DNA from: Odontocerum albicorne
Lineage: Eukaryota > Arthropoda > Insecta > Trichoptera > Odontoceridae
Length of the DNA stretch: 64,000 nt
NCBI GenBank assembly: GCA_949825065.1
Contig: OX463848.1
Location: 37,627,994 to 37,691,993 of the forward strand
Direction: 5' to 3'
Under the pieces are notes generated by a model. That model worked only from the letters and a program-made list of their open reading frames with translations, made no database searches and was not told where the DNA came from. Below, piece by piece: positions 63,761-64,000 of this stretch; the stretch's first letter is position 1; every line of letters starts with the position of its first letter. Both the position numbers and the translations under genes were made by a program.

Positions 63761-64000
63761 TAGTAGCTAATGGCAGTTTTTCGAGTGAAAAGTATGAAGT
63801 TTCCGTCGATTATCAACTAAGGGTCCTACATATATTGAAGGTTTTGACGTCTTGTATTATAATTGACGCAAATGCGTTTCTATCACACATTTGTCATGAT
63901 TCATCGATAATCCTTACATTTTTGTACGAAAGTGGAAGATTTCTTGGTAAAAAGTTGTAAAATTCATTCAAACTGAAAAATATTCATGCAAGAGATTGAA
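63761..64000 (+). repeat. Start of a further higher-order repeat 2 unit
   Basis: Begins with the ATCAACTAAGGG monomer, as at 57,841 and 60,801, and is cut by the window end. The array therefore continues. Confidence 0.93.

Larger units (their letters stand above)
48560..64000 (+). repeat. Satellite array, about 333-bp monomer, roughly 46 monomers
   Basis: Continuous head-to-tail array to the window end. Monomers are recognised by GTAGCCAATGGCAG, TTTTTCGAGTGAAAAG, GAAGTTTCCG, TTTTGACGTTTTGTATTATA, GACGCAAATGCGTTTC, CATTTGTCATGATTCATCGA, GTACGAAAGTGG, GAAAAATATTCATGC, GTGCTTTTCTACATATATTC. Lengths range from about 292 to 343 bp, mostly 331-334. No mobile element interrupts it. The leftmost monomer (to about 48,960) is the most diverged. 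Short frames recurring in it (63 codons, at 55,655, 56,323, 58,277 and 61,237, minus strand) are not genes. Confidence 0.97.

Noticed and set aside
48560..64000. CRISPR-like array
   Set aside because: Period of about 333 bp with no short repeat-spacer structure, in eukaryotic sequence; it is satellite DNA.

Overview
The window looks like repeat-dense, AT-rich nuclear DNA from an insect or other arthropod. The evidence is the mix of degenerate mariner, pogo/Tigger-like and hAT transposons, several insect-type non-LTR retrotransposon (LINE) families, tRNA-derived SINEs, solo LTRs with TATA and AATAAA signals, and a long satellite array. I cannot name the species. I recognise no host protein-coding gene, rRNA gene, functional tRNA gene or CRISPR array. 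Almost every open reading frame is either a decayed transposase or reverse-transcriptase piece, or an accident of low-complexity or tandem sequence.

Layout, left part (1-48,560): a graveyard of mobile elements. Class II elements are mariner copies at 1-708 and 9,423-10,341, a Tigger-like element at 13,560-14,621, hAT elements at 17,088-17,669 and 36,405-37,629 (8-bp target duplications seen), a pogo-like deletion derivative at 20,306-20,891, and foldback or MITE-like palindromes at 3,549, 13,887, 15,758, 22,279, 22,656 and 33,102. Class I elements are mostly 3'-terminal LINE fragments on both strands, three LTR families (A, B, C), SINE-A (about eight copies or pieces), SINE-B (two copies), and two dispersed retroposon-like families that I call Rep-T (AT-tailed, five copies) and Rep-U (3'-UTR-like, three copies). 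Minisatellites with units of 20, 34, 36, 40, 41, 52, 81, 83 and 153/182 bp lie between them, plus a (TA)37 tract and a roughly 535-bp (AAAAT)n tract at 47,059-47,595.

Right part (about 48,560 to the window end): one uninterrupted satellite array with a monomer of about 333 bp, organised into higher-order repeats. There are two 1,963-bp six-monomer units (48,961-52,886), a transitional zone, then 2,622-, 2,960- and 2,960-bp units of eight, nine and nine monomers (55,219-63,760). The array runs off the window. This arrangement, with TE-rich flank, diverged edge monomers and homogenised units further in, is what a pericentromere-to-satellite transition would look like, but function is not shown by sequence alone.

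The points most worth following up are the higher-order satellite with its rearranged unit and apparent ancestral half-monomer; SINE-A sharing a 3' hairpin tail with a CR1/Jockey-like LINE at 45,750-46,566; the foldback family whose centre is inverted between two copies and carries a hammerhead-like but incomplete RNA core; and the (AAAAT)n tract that appears to have grown from a Rep-T tail. All coordinates and identities were read by eye, without alignment software.
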